Of a stretch of DNA of 64,000 nt, positions 50,609 to 59,943 are shown one piece after another; the first letter of the stretch is position 1, and every line of letters starts with the position of its first letter. The stretch is from UKL13-2 sp038206765. GTDB lineage: Bacteria > Pseudomonadota > Gammaproteobacteria > Burkholderiales > Usitatibacteraceae. A program made the translations under genes and the position numbers. The stretch spans positions 1 through 64,000 of the forward strand of contig JBBRAM010000020.1 in NCBI GenBank assembly GCA_038206765.1, in the 5' to 3' direction. Under the pieces are notes generated by a model. The model was given only the letters and a program-made list of their open reading frames with translations. It made no database searches and had not been told where the DNA came from.

Positions 50609-51403
50609 TTAGCCGGCTTTCGTTGGGGTCGAATTTACCGTTGCCAAATTTGTCGCCACCGAATTTGTGACCACCCTGCTTGTCACCGCTCTATAACGCT
50701 TCACGGCCTCCGCTAAACCCAGTTCCAGCGCATCCGCGATCAGCGCATGGCCGATGGAAACTTCGAGCACATCAGGGACCTGGCTCAAAAACAACGGGAG
50801 GTTGCGCAAATTTAAATCGTGCCCCGCATTGACCCCAAGCCCCAGTACCTGTGCGGCTTTAGCGGTATCGATGTATTGCTGTAGTACAACGTTTTGGTTG
50901 TATTTGTCAAAGGCTTCGGCGTACGGTTCGGTATAAAGTTCGATCCGATCAGCGCCCAATTTTTTAACCGCAGCCATCGCATCGGGCGTTGGGTCCATAA
51001 ACAAACTAACGCGAATTTTGAGCGCATTCAGTTCCGCAATGATCGGCTTCAATTTTTCGCCATCTGCTTGCAAATTCCAACCGTGATCAGAGGTGAATTG
51101 CCCCGATTCATCGGGCACGAGCGTGCATTGCTGCGGGCGCGCCTCGCGGACGAATTCGAGCAGGTTGTGGAACGGATTGCCCTCAATATTAAATTCAACC
51201 TGCGGCCACGCTTTGAGTAAGGCGGACAGTTCACGAACATCATGCGCCCTGACATGCCGCCCATCTGGGCGCGGGTGCACAGTGATGCCATTTGCACCTG
51301 CCTCGAGCGCAATGTTCGCGGCGCGAATCACGCTGGGAATGCCAATGGAACGCGTGTTGCGCAGCAGCGCAATTTTATTGAGGTTGACGCTTAGTTTGGT
51401 CAT
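50609..51403 (-). CDS. pdxJ: pyridoxine 5'-phosphate synthase, NKIA-variant branch
   Basis: 264-residue TIM-barrel enzyme that condenses 3-amino-2-oxopropyl phosphate with deoxyxylulose 5-phosphate. Family landmarks are ITVHPRPDGRHVRAHDV, TLVPDE, and the ends LGLGVNAGHDLN and VSIGHALIADA. The N-terminus reads SVNLNKIALLRN, where the Escherichia coli type has GVNIDHIATLRN. The FTSDHGW segment also fits the second PdxJ branch, which from memory is common in Bacteroidetes and some gammaproteobacteria. It keeps the standard place between recO and acpS. The last 12 or so residues repeat Val/Thr/Asn triplets. Confidence 0.92.
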   Translation of the reverse strand: MTKLSVNLNKIALLRNTRSIGIPSVIRAANIALEAGANGITVHPRPDGRHVRAHDVRELSALLKAWPQVEFNIEGNPFHNLLEFVREARPQQCTLVPDESGQFTSDHGWNLQADGEKLKPIIAELNALKIRVSLFMDPTPDAMAAVKKLGADRIELYTEPYAEAFDKYNQNVVLQQYIDTAKAAQVLGLGVNAGHDLNLRNLPLFLSQVPDVLEVSIGHALIADALELGLAEAVKRYRAVTSRVVTNSVATNLATVNSTPTKAG

Positions 51404-51432
51404 TTGAATTTCAAATTCATTTCTATTCGTTT

Positions 51433-52194
51433 TTAATTTGTCTGCAAATCGCGAATGAGCTGTCGGGTGTGCAGCGTTTTATCGCCCAACACATGATTGA
51501 TCGCGCGTCGCATGAGCTGTTTGGATTGCAATTGCGTAATTGGATCGCTGAAATCGCCCGCCGCCATGTCGAGCAAGGTTTTACCGATCAATTGTAATCT
51601 ATCGCGCTCGCTCGGTTTGCCAGATAAAACAGGGCCATGCTCAAAAATATAATCGTAGCGTTGATCGGCGATCACGGGTGCCCGCGTCTCGGCCTCCTCC
51701 GTCAAGCTGAGCGCGTAGCCGATTTCTTGCAGCAACGAAATTTCAAAGCGGCGCAACACCGACGCGATCGCACGGACGTCTTGGGGAAATTTTGTTAACG
51801 CATCCGGACGATAAACACCTGAAAGCCGCGCCAATGCTTGTTCGTAGGCATCAAAGAGCTGATCATGCGCTTCTTCGCGATGGGTTAATTTCAGCAACAA
51901 TTCGTTCATGTAAAAGGCCGACATCAGGGTTGCGCCACTCAATTGTGGAAAAATTTGCTCATGTTCGGCCGTTTTGAGCGTCTTCATATCAGCTTGACCA
52001 AACCAATTGAAGCGAAGCTGCTGGAACGGGTTGAGCACACTTTTCATTGCACTTGATGGGCGCTTGGCGCCCTTGGCCATGAACACAATGCGTCCATGCG
52101 TGCGGGTGAACGCTTCCAGAATCAAGCTGGTTTCGCTATACGGATAGCTGTGTAGCACAAAGCCCTGACTGACCTCGCCGATATGTCTTGCCAT
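51433..52194 (-). CDS. recO: DNA repair protein RecO
   Basis: 253 residues. RecO helps RecA load onto SSB-coated single-stranded DNA and anneals strands. The N-terminal OB fold is clear (GFVLHSYPYSETSLILEAF, then GRIVFMAKGAKRP), followed by the helical domain with NELLLKLTHREEAHDQLFD. The zinc-finger cysteines of some RecO proteins are absent, as in other proteobacteria. It lies 12 bases after era. Confidence 0.94.
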   Translation of the reverse strand: MARHIGEVSQGFVLHSYPYSETSLILEAFTRTHGRIVFMAKGAKRPSSAMKSVLNPFQQLRFNWFGQADMKTLKTAEHEQIFPQLSGATLMSAFYMNELLLKLTHREEAHDQLFDAYEQALARLSGVYRPDALTKFPQDVRAIASVLRRFEISLLQEIGYALSLTEEAETRAPVIADQRYDYIFEHGPVLSGKPSERDRLQLIGKTLLDMAAGDFSDPITQLQSKQLMRRAINHVLGDKTLHTRQLIRDLQTN

Positions 52195-52206
52195 CGCCGT
52201 ATTGAT

Positions 52207-53217
52207 CTATTCGTAGCCATACTGGCGCAGCAGCGCCTGATCGTCCGCCCAGCCTTTTTTGACCTTTACAAAAAGCTCCAAATAAACCTTGCCACCAAAG
52301 GTGGTTTCCATATCTTTGCGAGCATCAGTGCCGATCCGTTTCATGCGTTCGCCTTTGGTGCCAATCAAGATCGCTTTTTGGCTGTCCTTATCGACAACAA
52401 TATTGGCAAAAATGCGGCGCAAATTACCCTCAATCTCAAATTTTTCAATCACCACACTCACGCTATACGGAAGTTCGTCACCCAACTGGCGGAACACTTT
52501 TTCACGGATAAATTCGGACGCCATAAAGCGTTCCGATTTATCCGTGATTTCGTCTTCAGAATACACAGCGGGCGCAATGGGCAATAGTGGACGTAGGGCG
52601 TCTTTGAGTGCAGCAATGGTGGGCGCAATCTTCACGCTGGTTGGCACAATGGCAGCAAAATTAAATTTTTCGCCCATGGTTTGCAAAAACGCCATGAGCC
52701 GGGTTTTATCCTCAATTCGGTCAATCTTATTGACGACTAAAATGGTCGGCGTGGCTTTGTTGATGGCTTTTAAAACCACTTCATCGAGCTCAGAAAATTT
52801 CAGCGCTTCGGTTACAAACACCAGCACATCCGCGTCCGAAGCCGCTTGGCTCACGGTACGGTTCAAAATTTTGTTGAGCGCGTTTTCATGCGTTTTTTGA
52901 AAGCCTGGGGTGTCCAAAAATAAAAATTGCGAGGCGGCATCGGTCGCGATGCCGGTAATGCGATGGCGGGTAGTCTGGGCTTTTTTCGACGTAATGCTGA
53001 CCTTCTGACCAATCAAATGGTTGAGCAAACTCGATTTGCCGACGTTTGGGCGACCAACGATGGCAATTGTGCCGCAGCGGAAATCAGCCGGCGCTACCGC
53101 CGCCACGGTGGACGATCGCTTAGCCTTAGGCATAGGTGCGGACACAGGAGCGGGAGCCTGAGCCGGAGCGGGCAATAAGGCCCCAGAAACCGGTTTAACT
53201 TTTTTCTTTTCAACCAC
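52207..53217 (-). CDS. era: GTPase Era
   Basis: 336-residue GTPase needed for 16S rRNA 3'-end maturation and 30S assembly. G1 is GRPNVGKSS (about 54-62), G3 is DTPGFQ and G4 is NKID. A C-terminal KH domain contains IGTKGERMKRIG. The N-terminus is about 40 residues longer than usual, with Pro/Ala repeats (PAPAQAPAPVSAP). The GTG start overlaps the rnc stop by 8 bases, and an ATG at residue 29 would remove most of the extension. Confidence 0.95.
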   Translation of the reverse strand: MVEKKKVKPVSGALLPAPAQAPAPVSAPMPKAKRSSTVAAVAPADFRCGTIAIVGRPNVGKSSLLNHLIGQKVSITSKKAQTTRHRITGIATDAASQFLFLDTPGFQKTHENALNKILNRTVSQAASDADVLVFVTEALKFSELDEVVLKAINKATPTILVVNKIDRIEDKTRLMAFLQTMGEKFNFAAIVPTSVKIAPTIAALKDALRPLLPIAPAVYSEDEITDKSERFMASEFIREKVFRQLGDELPYSVSVVIEKFEIEGNLRRIFANIVVDKDSQKAILIGTKGERMKRIGTDARKDMETTFGGKVYLELFVKVKKGWADDQALLRQYGYE

Positions 53218-54061
53218 GTGATTTTACTTTCGCTTGTTCGTTTAATTTACCGGCCGTTCGTGTTGCCACAGTTGGGGTTGTGCTTGGCTCAGCTAGCGTC
53301 GCCGACGAGGCTACTTTCTTTGCCTTGCGCTTGGTGGCAGATTGCCCTGCAACGATCAGAGCATACGCCTTCATTGCAGCATCCTGTTCAGCAATACGTC
53401 GGCTTGCGCCTATACCGGATGTTGAAATTTTTTCAATTTCGGCAGCAGCCCCGACGGTACAACTGACTTCAAATGATTGCTGATGTGCTTCGCCGCTAAT
53501 TCTTGCAACGACATAGACCGGCAACGGCAAACGCCGCGCCTGGAGCCATTCTTGAAGCATTGTCTTGGCGTCTTTGGTGGCTGTGGCGTTACTATCGGCG
53601 AGATTCAATCGATCTACATACAAGCGTTCGACCATCGCAAAAGCCGTTTCAAAACCGGCGTCCAGAAAAGCCGCGCCAAGCAGCGCTTCAACCGCATCCG
53701 CCAAAATCGACGGCCGGGTAACACCGCCAGTTTTGATCTCGCCTTCACCCAGACGTAGCTGGGTGCCTATGCCCAATTGGGTCGCGATTTCAGCCAGCAC
53801 GTTTTGATTCACCAAGTTCGCGCGCAGCCTACTCAGCTCACCTTCGGGCTTTGCACGGTGCCGCTCAAAAATTAGTTTGGCTATCGCGCAATTAAGAATA
53901 CTGTCGCCCAGGAACTCGAGGCGTTCATTATGGTTTGCGCTAAAACTGCGATGTGTTAGCGCCTGTGCTAGCAGCGCGGTGTCCGCAAATGTGTGGCCAA
54001 GCTCGGCCTCCAGTGCTTCTCGATCGGGTGCGGCGGACAGGGGCGCAATATGACTTTGCAA
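53210..54061 (-). CDS. rnc: ribonuclease III
   Basis: 283 residues. It cleaves double-stranded RNA in rRNA and mRNA processing. The catalytic signature NERLEFLGDSIL lies at 45-56 and a second acidic cluster at ILADAVEALLGAAFLDAGF. The dsRNA-binding domain covers about 160-232 (MLQEWLQARRLPLPVY to AEQDAAMKAYAL). A Lys/Thr/Ala-rich tail of about 45 residues is extra. The TTG start (54061) is listed because no ATG lies close to the conserved N-terminus. Overlap with era indicates coupling. Confidence 0.94.
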   Translation of the reverse strand: MQSHIAPLSAAPDREALEAELGHTFADTALLAQALTHRSFSANHNERLEFLGDSILNCAIAKLIFERHRAKPEGELSRLRANLVNQNVLAEIATQLGIGTQLRLGEGEIKTGGVTRPSILADAVEALLGAAFLDAGFETAFAMVERLYVDRLNLADSNATATKDAKTMLQEWLQARRLPLPVYVVARISGEAHQQSFEVSCTVGAAAEIEKISTSGIGASRRIAEQDAAMKAYALIVAGQSATKRKAKKVASSATLAEPSTTPTVATRTAGKLNEQAKVKSRG

Positions 54062-54084
54062 ATGAGAGCTTTTGATGATGGCAC

Positions 54085-54504
54085 TTATTTATCGCTGGTG
54101 CTCATGCTGTAATCGATGAGCAGAGTGTAGTTTCCAAAGAGCGGTACGCGTTGCTGCCATGCCGCCAGCACGATGACTTCGTTATTTTCTTTGGTAATTT
54201 CAAGATCCGAGCCTTTGATGGAGTTGACGTTATCCACCATGGCGCGGCGGTCAAAACTATCTCGAATGTCTTTAACGGTGCCCGTTTTAACTTCTTCGGA
54301 AACGGACATCGATGCTAAGATTTTCTTGACTGCCCATGCATCCATTTGCGATGGAAAAACTCGCAGCAGCACCAATCCAAACAACGCTACCACCGCAAAA
54401 ATCAATATGAAACCGACGAAACTCATGCCGCGCTGGCGGTAGGGAGAGGCCGGGAGCTGATTTGGATTGGAAAGTGCTGTTTTGACCATCGCTTTTGACC
54501 TCAC
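54085..54504 (-). CDS. DUF4845 family membrane-anchored protein
   Basis: 139 residues. A prepilin-like short N-terminus (YRQRGMSFVGFILIFAV) leads into one transmembrane helix (about 27-47), then a small extracytoplasmic domain of the DUF4845 type. In betaproteobacteria this family sits between lepB and rnc, as here. Function unknown. MVKTAL at residue 6 is an alternative start. Confidence 0.88.
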   Translation of the reverse strand: MRSKAMVKTALSNPNQLPASPYRQRGMSFVGFILIFAVVALFGLVLLRVFPSQMDAWAVKKILASMSVSEEVKTGTVKDIRDSFDRRAMVDNVNSIKGSDLEITKENNEVIVLAAWQQRVPLFGNYTLLIDYSMSTSDK

Positions 54505-54545
54505 GAGATAATTCGACTCACAAAAGTATAACTGCTACTCAACCG

Positions 54546-55565
54546 CTACTCAATCGCCAAGCCAACACGCTTGAATGCACTAAAATTCATCCACACCATG
54601 ACGGCTTTGCCAACAATATTTTCCTCCGGAACGAAGCCCCAATACCGACCATCTTCACTATTATCTCGGCTGTCGCCCATCATCAAATAATGCCCAACCG
54701 GAACTTTACAACTAAAGCCGTCCTCATTGTAGGCGCAATTTTCTTTGAATGGAAAATTTGGGAAGACGCTCGATAGATAAAACGCTGCACGATTTTTGTT
54801 CACCATCATCGTGTGCGGCTTATCGCCCAGCGACTCTTTGTAAACATCAAACTGCGTCATGTTCATCCGTTCGTCAACCTCGGTGAATATTTCACCTTTT
54901 ACTTGCGAAACGCCTCTGCCGTTCAGAATTAGCTGCTTGTTTTGGTAGGTAATAGTGTCGCCCGGAATGCCGACAACACGCTTGATGTAGTCCTTACTGA
55001 GATTCTGCGGATAGCGAAACACCATGACATCGCCACGCTTGGGCGAATTGACTTCCATGATTTTTTTGTTGATGACGGGAATCCGGACACCGTAAGTATA
55101 TTTGTTGACCAGAATAAAATCTCCCACCAGCAATGTGGGCACCATCGAGCCGGACGGAATTTTAAACGGCTCATATAAAAACGAACGCAGCAAAAATACA
55201 ATCAGGATAACGGGGAAAAAACTGCGCGCCATCTCGACCAATACCGGATCACCACTTTCTTTGGCACGGTTTTTACTGGTAACCAAGCCGTCAAATAACC
55301 AAATCAGACCCGTGATCACCGTTGCCAGCAACAACACCGCTGCAAACCCCATCACCTCTTTTAATGTGAGCATCCCCATCGCGGCGATAAAAAAAATCGG
55401 CCAAGCGATCTCAAGCAGCAAATGCATGGTGGGTATCGGCGCGTCATGCGCTGGCGTTACAGGAAGCGCGCTTTTTTCCAACGACGTTGACGGCATAAAA
55501 ACACTCGCCAAAATGACCGCGCCACTGCTTGCCAATGCCGCCCAACCGACTATTTCCCAATTCAT
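54546..55565 (-). CDS. lepB: signal peptidase I
   Basis: 339 residues. Inner-membrane Ser-Lys peptidase that removes Sec and Tat signal peptides. Three N-terminal hydrophobic segments occur (1-23, about 50-65 and 72-93). The nucleophile Ser140 is in PSGSMVPTLLVGD and the general-base Lys195 in SKDYIKRVVGIPGD. The late boxes GDSRDNSEDGRYWG and the C-terminal catalytic fold are complete. AAGG lies 7 bases before the ATG. It is downstream of lepA as in most proteobacteria. Confidence 0.95.
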   Translation of the reverse strand: MNWEIVGWAALASSGAVILASVFMPSTSLEKSALPVTPAHDAPIPTMHLLLEIAWPIFFIAAMGMLTLKEVMGFAAVLLLATVITGLIWLFDGLVTSKNRAKESGDPVLVEMARSFFPVILIVFLLRSFLYEPFKIPSGSMVPTLLVGDFILVNKYTYGVRIPVINKKIMEVNSPKRGDVMVFRYPQNLSKDYIKRVVGIPGDTITYQNKQLILNGRGVSQVKGEIFTEVDERMNMTQFDVYKESLGDKPHTMMVNKNRAAFYLSSVFPNFPFKENCAYNEDGFSCKVPVGHYLMMGDSRDNSEDGRYWGFVPEENIVGKAVMVWMNFSAFKRVGLAIE

Positions 55566-55766
55566 ATTTTTACCTTATGTTCAAATTTGATGATGGCTAA
55601 GATTGCCATTTTGTCGCGTTACCAGGTTGTCCGGTTCACTTGCGCCACCATTATTATTGGCTTTACATTAACCAACTTCATTATTGATGCGACTAACGCC
55701 CAAAACCGCGAGATTAAACACGATCCTGCATGATGACCTGCTGGGCATTTGTTGATGCAAACGCAT

Positions 55767-55799
55767 TACTTGCCAACTACTTGCCACCTACTTGCCGTC
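55767..55799. repeat. three 11-bp repeats spanning the lepA stop codon
   Basis: TACTTGCCAAC, TACTTGCCACC and TACTTGCCGTC lie in direct tandem. The lepA stop (minus strand TAG, 55788-55790) is inside the array, so the gene's last codons and stop appear duplicated into the 3' flank. Confidence 0.85.
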
Positions 55800-57581
55800 G
55801 ACCTGAAGAATCGCCAAAAATGCCTCTTGCGGAATCTCGACGCTACCGACTTGCTTCATGCGTTTTTTACCGGCTTTTTGTTTCTCAAGCAATTTTCGTT
55901 TGCGCGAAATATCGCCGCCATAACATTTTGCCAACACGTTTTTGCGAAGCGCTTTGACGTTTTCTCGGGCGATAATATTGGCACCAATCGCCGCCTGCAC
56001 GGCGACATCAAACATCTGGCGGGGGATCAATTCGCGCATTTTCGCGGCCAACTCACGGCCACGGTATTGACTGTTGGCGCGATGCACAATAAGCGACAGT
56101 GCATCGACTTTTTCGCCATTAATCATAATGTCGAGCTTGACCAAATCGGCAGCGCGATATTCTTTGAAATCATAGTCAAGTGATGCGTAGCCGCGTGAAA
56201 CAGACTTCAATTTATCAAAGAAATCCATCACCACTTCGTTCATCGGCATTTCATAGGTCAAAATCACCTGACGCCCAGCGTATTGCATATCGACTTGTGA
56301 GCCGCGCTTGTTATTGCACAACGTAATCACAGCACCCACATATTCCTGCGGCATGAGCATCGTCGCAGTGATAATCGGCTCACGGATCTCCAGAATTTTG
56401 GATAGCTCAGGCAACTTTGATGGATTCTCGATCTCCATGACCGTGTTGTCCATGTTGACGATTTGATAAATCACCGTTGGCGCGGTGGTAATCAGTTCCA
56501 TGTTGTATTCGCGTTCCAAGCGCTCTTGTACGATTTCCATGTGCAACAGGCCGAGGAAACCGCAGCGAAAACCAAAGCCCAGCGCCTGCGAGGTCTCCGG
56601 CTCAAAGCGCAGGCTGGAATCGTTTAGTTGCAACTTATTGAGCGCATCACGGAGCGCATCATATTGGTTCGATTCAATCGGATACAGCCCCGCAAACACC
56701 TGCGGCTTAATCTCCTTAAAACCCGGTAGGGCAGCGGCTGCCGGACGGTCAACATGCGTGACTGTATCACCCACTTTGGCAGATTTTAATTCTTTAATAC
56801 CTGCAATAATAAAGCCCACGCCGCCGGCGGAGAGCTCGGGTCGCGCCAGCGATTTGGGCGTAAAAACACCCACTTGCTCGACGAGGTTCTGCGCACCCGT
56901 GGCCATCATCAAGATTTTTTCTTTGGGCTTTAACACGCCGTCGACGACGCGAACCAACATCACCACACCAACGTAATTATCAAACCAAGAATCGATAATC
57001 AGCGCCTTAAAGGGGGCCGAGCGATCCCCTTTGGGCGGCGGAATTTTCGCGATCACGGTCTCAATAACGTCCTCAATACCAATGCCAGTTTTGGCGCTGC
57101 ATTGCACCGCGTCTGAGGCATAGATTCCAACAATATCCTCAATCTCGGCAATGACACGAGCTGGGTCAGCTGAGGGCAAATCGATCTTGTTCAATACCGG
57201 CACGACTTCTACGCCCAGCTCAACGGCTGTGTAGCAATTCGCCACCGTTTGCGCCTCAACCCCCTGCGATGCATCGACCACTAGCAGAGCGCCCTCGCAG
57301 GCGGACAGCGAGCGCGAGACTTCATACGAGAAATCGACATGGCCAGGCGTGTCGATCAAATTCAGTTCATAGGTTTGACCATCACGCGCTTTGTAGCTCA
57401 GCGCGGCCGTTTGCGCCTTGATGGTGATGCCGCGTTCGCGTTCCAAATCCATGGAGTCCAACACCTGAGATGCCATTTCGCGTGACGACAACCCACCACA
57501 GCGCTCAATAATGCGATCCGCCAGCGTCGATTTGCCGTGGTCGATATGGGCGATGATGGAGAAATTTCTGATTAAATTCAT
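55788..57581 (-). CDS. lepA: elongation factor 4 (LepA)
   Basis: 597 residues, the normal length. Ribosomal GTPase acting in translation fidelity and 30S biogenesis under stress. G1 is AHIDHGKST (11-19), G2 lies in RERGITIKAQ, G3 is DTPGHVDFSYE and G4 is NKIDLPSAD. The C-terminal domain unique to LepA ends with RKKLLEKQKAGKKRMK-like basic sequence. The region just before the ATG has no good ribosome-binding site and instead a 20-bp inverted repeat 13 bases upstream. Confidence 0.96.
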   Translation of the reverse strand: MNLIRNFSIIAHIDHGKSTLADRIIERCGGLSSREMASQVLDSMDLERERGITIKAQTAALSYKARDGQTYELNLIDTPGHVDFSYEVSRSLSACEGALLVVDASQGVEAQTVANCYTAVELGVEVVPVLNKIDLPSADPARVIAEIEDIVGIYASDAVQCSAKTGIGIEDVIETVIAKIPPPKGDRSAPFKALIIDSWFDNYVGVVMLVRVVDGVLKPKEKILMMATGAQNLVEQVGVFTPKSLARPELSAGGVGFIIAGIKELKSAKVGDTVTHVDRPAAAALPGFKEIKPQVFAGLYPIESNQYDALRDALNKLQLNDSSLRFEPETSQALGFGFRCGFLGLLHMEIVQERLEREYNMELITTAPTVIYQIVNMDNTVMEIENPSKLPELSKILEIREPIITATMLMPQEYVGAVITLCNNKRGSQVDMQYAGRQVILTYEMPMNEVVMDFFDKLKSVSRGYASLDYDFKEYRAADLVKLDIMINGEKVDALSLIVHRANSQYRGRELAAKMRELIPRQMFDVAVQAAIGANIIARENVKALRKNVLAKCYGGDISRKRKLLEKQKAGKKRMKQVGSVEIPQEAFLAILQVDGK

Positions 57582-57594
57582 TGGTTTAGATGTC

Positions 57595-57636
57595 CATCAA
57601 CAACAAGGGCACGATGTCGTGCCCTTGTTGTTGATG
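57595..57636. repeat. perfect 20-bp inverted repeat upstream of lepA
   Basis: Arms 57595-57614 and 57617-57636 are perfectly complementary (core AAGGGCACGA / TCGTGCCCTT) with only TG between them. No U-tract follows on either strand, so it does not look like a simple terminator. It begins 13 bases before the lepA start codon in the mRNA. Its core resembles the efp terminator stem. Confidence 0.9.
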
Positions 57637-57750
57637 CATTCGAAAGGTTGTGCAAGATAGCCCTTGATTTTAACCGAAAAGCCCTACTGACGGCTACTTA
57701 ATTTGGGGGCCTGAAGTTGGCAAAGGCATTGGCCCAAGCGTCGGTACAAG

Positions 57751-58062
57751 CTATTGAAAAGTGACTGAAAGCCTTGCCAGTAGCGTGGTTTCATCCAAAA
57801 AATAATGGCAAATTTCGGTTTTGGTGTCGTCCGCTGCGTCGTTGGTTAAATCGTTTCCCGCATCTTCGACCAGAAGAACTGGCACTTTGTCACCCCAAAC
57901 GCGCTCTAGCGCAGGCTGTTGATCGATATCGACGATCTCAATATCAAAACCGTGAAACAACGCGGGTTGCAACAAAATGCGGCGCTGCACGATTTGCAGC
58001 GCCGCGATCATGTCATCACAAAGATGGCAATACGTGCGAGAAAGAATAACGAGCTTTATCAA
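57751..58062 (-). CDS. glutaredoxin-like protein (DUF836 family)
   Basis: 103 residues with a thioredoxin-like fold. The redox motif is Cys12-His-Leu-Cys15 in RTYCHLCDDM, and the cis-Pro is in KVPVLLVED. In betaproteobacteria this small protein commonly sits between mucD/degP and lepA, as here. An acidic insert (DAGNDLTNDAADD) is slightly unusual. The start is a TTG, and no closer ATG keeps the first strand. Confidence 0.87.
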   Translation of the reverse strand: MIKLVILSRTYCHLCDDMIAALQIVQRRILLQPALFHGFDIEIVDIDQQPALERVWGDKVPVLLVEDAGNDLTNDAADDTKTEICHYFLDETTLLARLSVTFQ

Positions 58063-58155
58063 ATTTTCAAACTAACTATGTAAAGCCACCAATCCGGCTG
58101 TCCGTCAGTATGTTTTTCACCCTCGCGAGCTCCCAAAACTTCGGCAACGGCATGA

Positions 58156-59748
58156 TTACTTTTTAGTGGCCGCCCCATCTGGCTTCAAGGTGATGTAGCG
58201 CGAGTCGTCGCCACGCTGCACCAGCAATGCAACCATCTTCTTGCTGTCCGCCTTGGCGACCAGTTCATTGAACTGCTTGGCGTTTTTGATTTCAGTCGTA
58301 TTGAGGGACAAGATCACGTCACCAGCTTGCAAGCCCGCGCGCTCGGCCGGGCCATCCACATCTTCAACGATTACGCCCTGCATCAGTTTGAGGTCAGATT
58401 TTTCCTTCGCGCTGAGGTCTTTGACCACCAAGCCTAAGCGGTTTGTATCCTCGCCAGCAGGGGGAGCGTCTTTTTTCGTGGCAACCGCATTCAAATCCTG
58501 CGGCGCCTCGACCGCATTGACTGCGTAATCCTTTTCAACACCTTTGCGCCAGATCGTCAGCGTGACTTTGCTGCCGGGCGCTTTGCTGGCGATATTGCGC
58601 ACGACATCGATATTAGTTTTCACCGGAGTGCCGTTGACTTTACGAATAATGTCGCGTTTTTTTATGCCGGCTTTTTCAGCGGGGCCATCTTTTTCAACGC
58701 CGTCAATCATCACACCGGGTGATGCTGGCAAACCCAGCGCTTCGGCCAGCTCATCCGAAATCGGGGCGCCACCCATGCTGATTCCAATGCGTCCACGTGG
58801 AACCTTGCCGCCTTTGATAATTTGGTTCGCCGTATCGACAGCGGTGTTAATGGGAATTGCAAACGAAATGCCAATATAGCCGCCACCACCGGAAAAAATT
58901 TGCGAATTAATACCGATCACTTCGCCTTTAATATTAAATAATGGGCCACCAGAGTTGCCCGGATTGACGGCTGCATCAGTTTGGATGAACGGCACGAAAT
59001 CACCTGTGTCGCGCGTCTTGGCGCTGACAATGCCAGCAGTGACCGTATTCTCAAAACCAAACGGCGAGCCAATCGCCATCACCCACTCGCCCACGCGAAC
59101 TTTGTCGGAGTCACCAATGGCGACTTTTGGTAGGCCGGTTGCTTCGAGTTTCAGCACGGCCACATCAGTGCGCTGATCAGAGCCGACCACTTTGGCTTTA
59201 AATTCGCGCTTGTCCGTTAAGGTAACCGTTACTTCGTCGGCGTTGGCCACCACATGCGCGTTGGTCAACACATAACCGTCAGCTGAAAAAATAAAGCCGG
59301 AACCTTGACCTAAATTGCGTAGCGGCGCTTCTTCGACGCCGCCGGGGGGCGCGACTTTGGGCGCTTTACGGCGCGGCGCATTAGGATTATTGGGGCTATT
59401 AGGGTTGCCGGGATTAGGTATGGCACCAGGCGGCATAAAGCGGCGAAAAAACTCATAGGCCGGATCGTTTTCATCTAATTGTGGCATGCCCGGAATGCCT
59501 TGTCCGGCTAAAGCCCGCTGCGGACGCGCCTTGGTGCTCACATTCACCACGGACGGACCGAATTTATCAACTAGCTCGGTGAAGTCAGGCAGCTCTTTTG
59601 CGCTGGCATTGGTATTGGGCAGCGCCAGCAATAACGATGCGCCAGCAATGAAAAACGTGGCGGCCAACCATTTTAAGCTAAACGCCTTGCGTATTTTTGT
59701 ACCAGCGGCAGTGCTAGCCGCATTTTTTTTGGTATTGCGATAGTTCAT
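58156..59748 (-). CDS. mucD: periplasmic Do-family serine protease (MucD/DegP)
   Basis: 530 residues from the ATG at 59748, chosen for GGAG 8 bases upstream. The frame is open to 59853. A signal peptide spans about 1-50. The trypsin-like domain has His in LTNAHVVANADE (about 162), Asp in QRTDVAVLKLE (about 193) and Ser in NPGNSGGPLF (about 266). Two PDZ domains follow. An Asn/Pro-rich loop (PNPGNPNSPNNPNAP) sits before the protease core. It degrades misfolded envelope proteins. The place after rseB matches the algU-mucA-mucB-mucD order. Confidence 0.94.
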   Translation of the reverse strand: MNYRNTKKNAASTAAGTKIRKAFSLKWLAATFFIAGASLLLALPNTNASAKELPDFTELVDKFGPSVVNVSTKARPQRALAGQGIPGMPQLDENDPAYEFFRRFMPPGAIPNPGNPNSPNNPNAPRRKAPKVAPPGGVEEAPLRNLGQGSGFIFSADGYVLTNAHVVANADEVTVTLTDKREFKAKVVGSDQRTDVAVLKLEATGLPKVAIGDSDKVRVGEWVMAIGSPFGFENTVTAGIVSAKTRDTGDFVPFIQTDAAVNPGNSGGPLFNIKGEVIGINSQIFSGGGGYIGISFAIPINTAVDTANQIIKGGKVPRGRIGISMGGAPISDELAEALGLPASPGVMIDGVEKDGPAEKAGIKKRDIIRKVNGTPVKTNIDVVRNIASKAPGSKVTLTIWRKGVEKDYAVNAVEAPQDLNAVATKKDAPPAGEDTNRLGLVVKDLSAKEKSDLKLMQGVIVEDVDGPAERAGLQAGDVILSLNTTEIKNAKQFNELVAKADSKKMVALLVQRGDDSRYITLKPDGAATKK

Positions 59749-59943
59749 TCTTTTTTCTCCATGAGGGCAAGTGGCTAAAAAACTGCTGGGCGCGCTGATT
59801 ACCAACGTACCAGCGACGTAGCAAGACCAGGCAAAAAACAAGCAAAACACCATCGTGCATAACGGAACGGTGTAATCATGGCGCAGTCCAAGGTCTTACG
59901 GACAACACATCCATTTTGATTCAAAAATATCCGAAACCAAGTT

